Of a DNA stretch of 64,000 nt, positions 63,316 to 64,000 are shown piece by piece; position 1 is the stretch's first letter; every line of letters starts with the position of its first letter. The position numbers were made by a program, and so were the translations under genes. The notes below the pieces were generated by a model. It was not told where the DNA came from and searched no databases. It saw only the letters and a program-made list of their open reading frames with translations. Origin of the DNA: Thermobifida fusca NBRC 14071 = JCM 3263 (GTDB lineage: Bacteria; Actinomycetota; Actinomycetes; Streptosporangiales; Streptosporangiaceae); assembly GCF_001592045.1 (NCBI RefSeq), contig NZ_BCWB01000038.1:1-64000 (forward strand), read 5' to 3'.

Positions 63316-63668
63316 CAGCGCCGCTCGATCCGTTCTGCTTGACGCAACTGCCAGAAGGACAGTGCGGTCAGGGCCGGGTAGGGCAGGACCGCCAGCATCA
63401 GCCAGGACACGGGGATGGTCCACGGACGGATGGTGTCGAGGGCTGGCCAGACGGCGAGGACGAGGGGCAGGCCGACGAGGGTGACGACGCCCAGGATGAG
63501 GGCGAGGAGTCCTTGGCGGCGTTGGGCGAGGTAGAGGGCGGCCGCACGTTCCGCCTCGTCGGCGTCGAGGCGGGGGACCCGCCACCGGCCGCGGGCTCTG
63601 CCGCGCAGGTGGGCGAGCCGGGTTTGCGGGCTGGTGACTGCTACGCGTTTGGGTCGGTGAGGCATCAC
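63315..63668 (-). CDS. Small two-helix membrane protein of the symporter operon
   Basis: A 117-residue protein with an Arg-rich cytosolic N-terminus (RPKRVAVTSPQTRLAHLRGRAR) and two membrane helices (about 53-74, LLALILGVVTLVGLPLVLAVW, and 83-105, IPVSWLMLAVLPYPALTALSF). The order regulator - small two-helix protein - SSS symporter mirrors the DUF485-ActP pair, so it is probably the functional equivalent of DUF485 here, though the sequence is not close. GTG at 63668 overlaps the preceding stop by 4 bases (GTGA); ATG at 63665 is an alternative. Confidence 0.85.
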   Translation of the reverse strand: MMPHRPKRVAVTSPQTRLAHLRGRARGRWRVPRLDADEAERAAALYLAQRRQGLLALILGVVTLVGLPLVLAVWPALDTIRPWTIPVSWLMLAVLPYPALTALSFWQLRQAERIERR

Positions 63669-64000
63669 GCCCCCCGGGTGGGGTCGTCGAACATGCCGGT
63701 TTGGGCTGCGTGCAGTAGTTGTTCACGCAGTTCACGGGCGTGGCGGCGGCTGACGGGGACGTCGCCGAGGTCGGTGTGGGCGAGCAGGCCGCCGCTGGAG
63801 TCGCTGCGTAGTTCGCGGATGGCGCTCAACGCGACCAGGTAGCCGCGGTGGACGCGCAGGAAGCCGGAATCTGCCCAGTATTCCTCGAGCCGGGAGATCG
63901 GCATGCGCACCAGGTGGACGCCTTCCGGGGTGTGGAGGCGCACGTAGTCGCCGTTGGCTTCGACGAATCGGACGTCGCTGCGGCGCACGTACCGGGTGCG
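63665..64000 (-). CDS. LytTR-family response regulator (N-terminal part outside window)
   Basis: The C-terminal 111 codons of a LytTR DNA-binding protein. The frame is open to base 64000, so the receiver domain is expected beyond the edge. LytTR features: RRSDVRFVEANGDYVRLHTPEGVHLVR, ISRLEEYWADSGFLRVHRGYLVALSAIREL, and GDVPVSRRHARELREQLL. These are the usual beta-rich domain that contacts DNA through its loops. It is first in the operon with the small membrane protein and SSS symporter, and most likely controls them in response to a LytS-type kinase not in the window. Confidence 0.87.
   Translation of the reverse strand, partial: RTRYVRRSDVRFVEANGDYVRLHTPEGVHLVRMPISRLEEYWADSGFLRVHRGYLVALSAIRELRSDSSGGLLAHTDLGDVPVSRRHARELREQLLHAAQTGMFDDPTRGA

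Overview
The window looks like a chromosomal segment of a high-GC mycelial actinomycete. The evidence is mycothiol synthesis (mshA), CarD, a SenX3/RegX3 (PhoR/PhoP) pair divergent from phoU, two Lsr2 paralogues, ClpC, a chaplin-type secreted peptide and many GTG starts. Gene order (phoU/senX3-regX3, carD-ispF, dacB/ppa, tilS-hpt-ftsH-folE, fol genes, panC-nadB-nadC-coaX-lysS, lsr2-clpC-mutY) follows the Streptomyces/Streptosporangiales core. A Thermobifida/Nocardiopsis-type organism is my inference, not something proved here.

Layout. 1-5.2 kb: end of mshA, a YbjN-family gene, gpmA, then regX3-senX3 facing phoU across a PHO-box-like triple repeat. 5.2-8.1 kb: carD, ispF and an MFS transporter. 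8.6-13.8 kb: small hypotheticals, the PBP4-type peptidase dacB, ppa, a NERD-like membrane protein, a degenerate cupin-like protein and a small gene under a near-perfect LexA box. 13.9-25.6 kb: zinc metalloprotease, tilS, hpt, ftsH-folE, a folP/NTF2/folB/folK/DUF3180 operon with 4-base overlaps, and two bacterial-PH-domain proteins. 25.9-33.4 kb: chaplin, a DUF2520 dehydrogenase, panC, a NadB-NadC fusion gene, coaX and lysS.

34-42.5 kb: LuxR-type HTH protein, ArgA-like acetyltransferase, a 1050-residue protein joining an EndoQ-like PHP nuclease to a UvrD-type helicase, a small membrane protein, lsr2, and clpC behind two ClgR-like sites. 42.7-49.2 kb: mutY, a membrane-anchored protein, ygfZ, a nitrobindin-family protein, a GIDE-domain membrane protein and a PepSY protein. 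49.2-59 kb is sparser and accessory-like: an HTH protein, 2.2 kb without a convincing gene, a second lsr2, a DUF574 methyltransferase, a DUF3800-like protein, tRNA-Lys with an unusual perfect palindrome behind it, a VanZ protein, a secreted protein, and a small hypothetical gene with a decayed partial copy nearby. 59.4-64 kb: an acetate-symporter operon (DUF485-actP) and a second SSS symporter operon led by a LytTR regulator that runs off the window.

The best candidates for something new are the EndoQ-UvrD fusion, the NadB-NadC fusion that keeps an internal ribosome-binding site and start codon, the LexA-box-controlled small gene, and the paired regulatory sites upstream of phoU and clpC.
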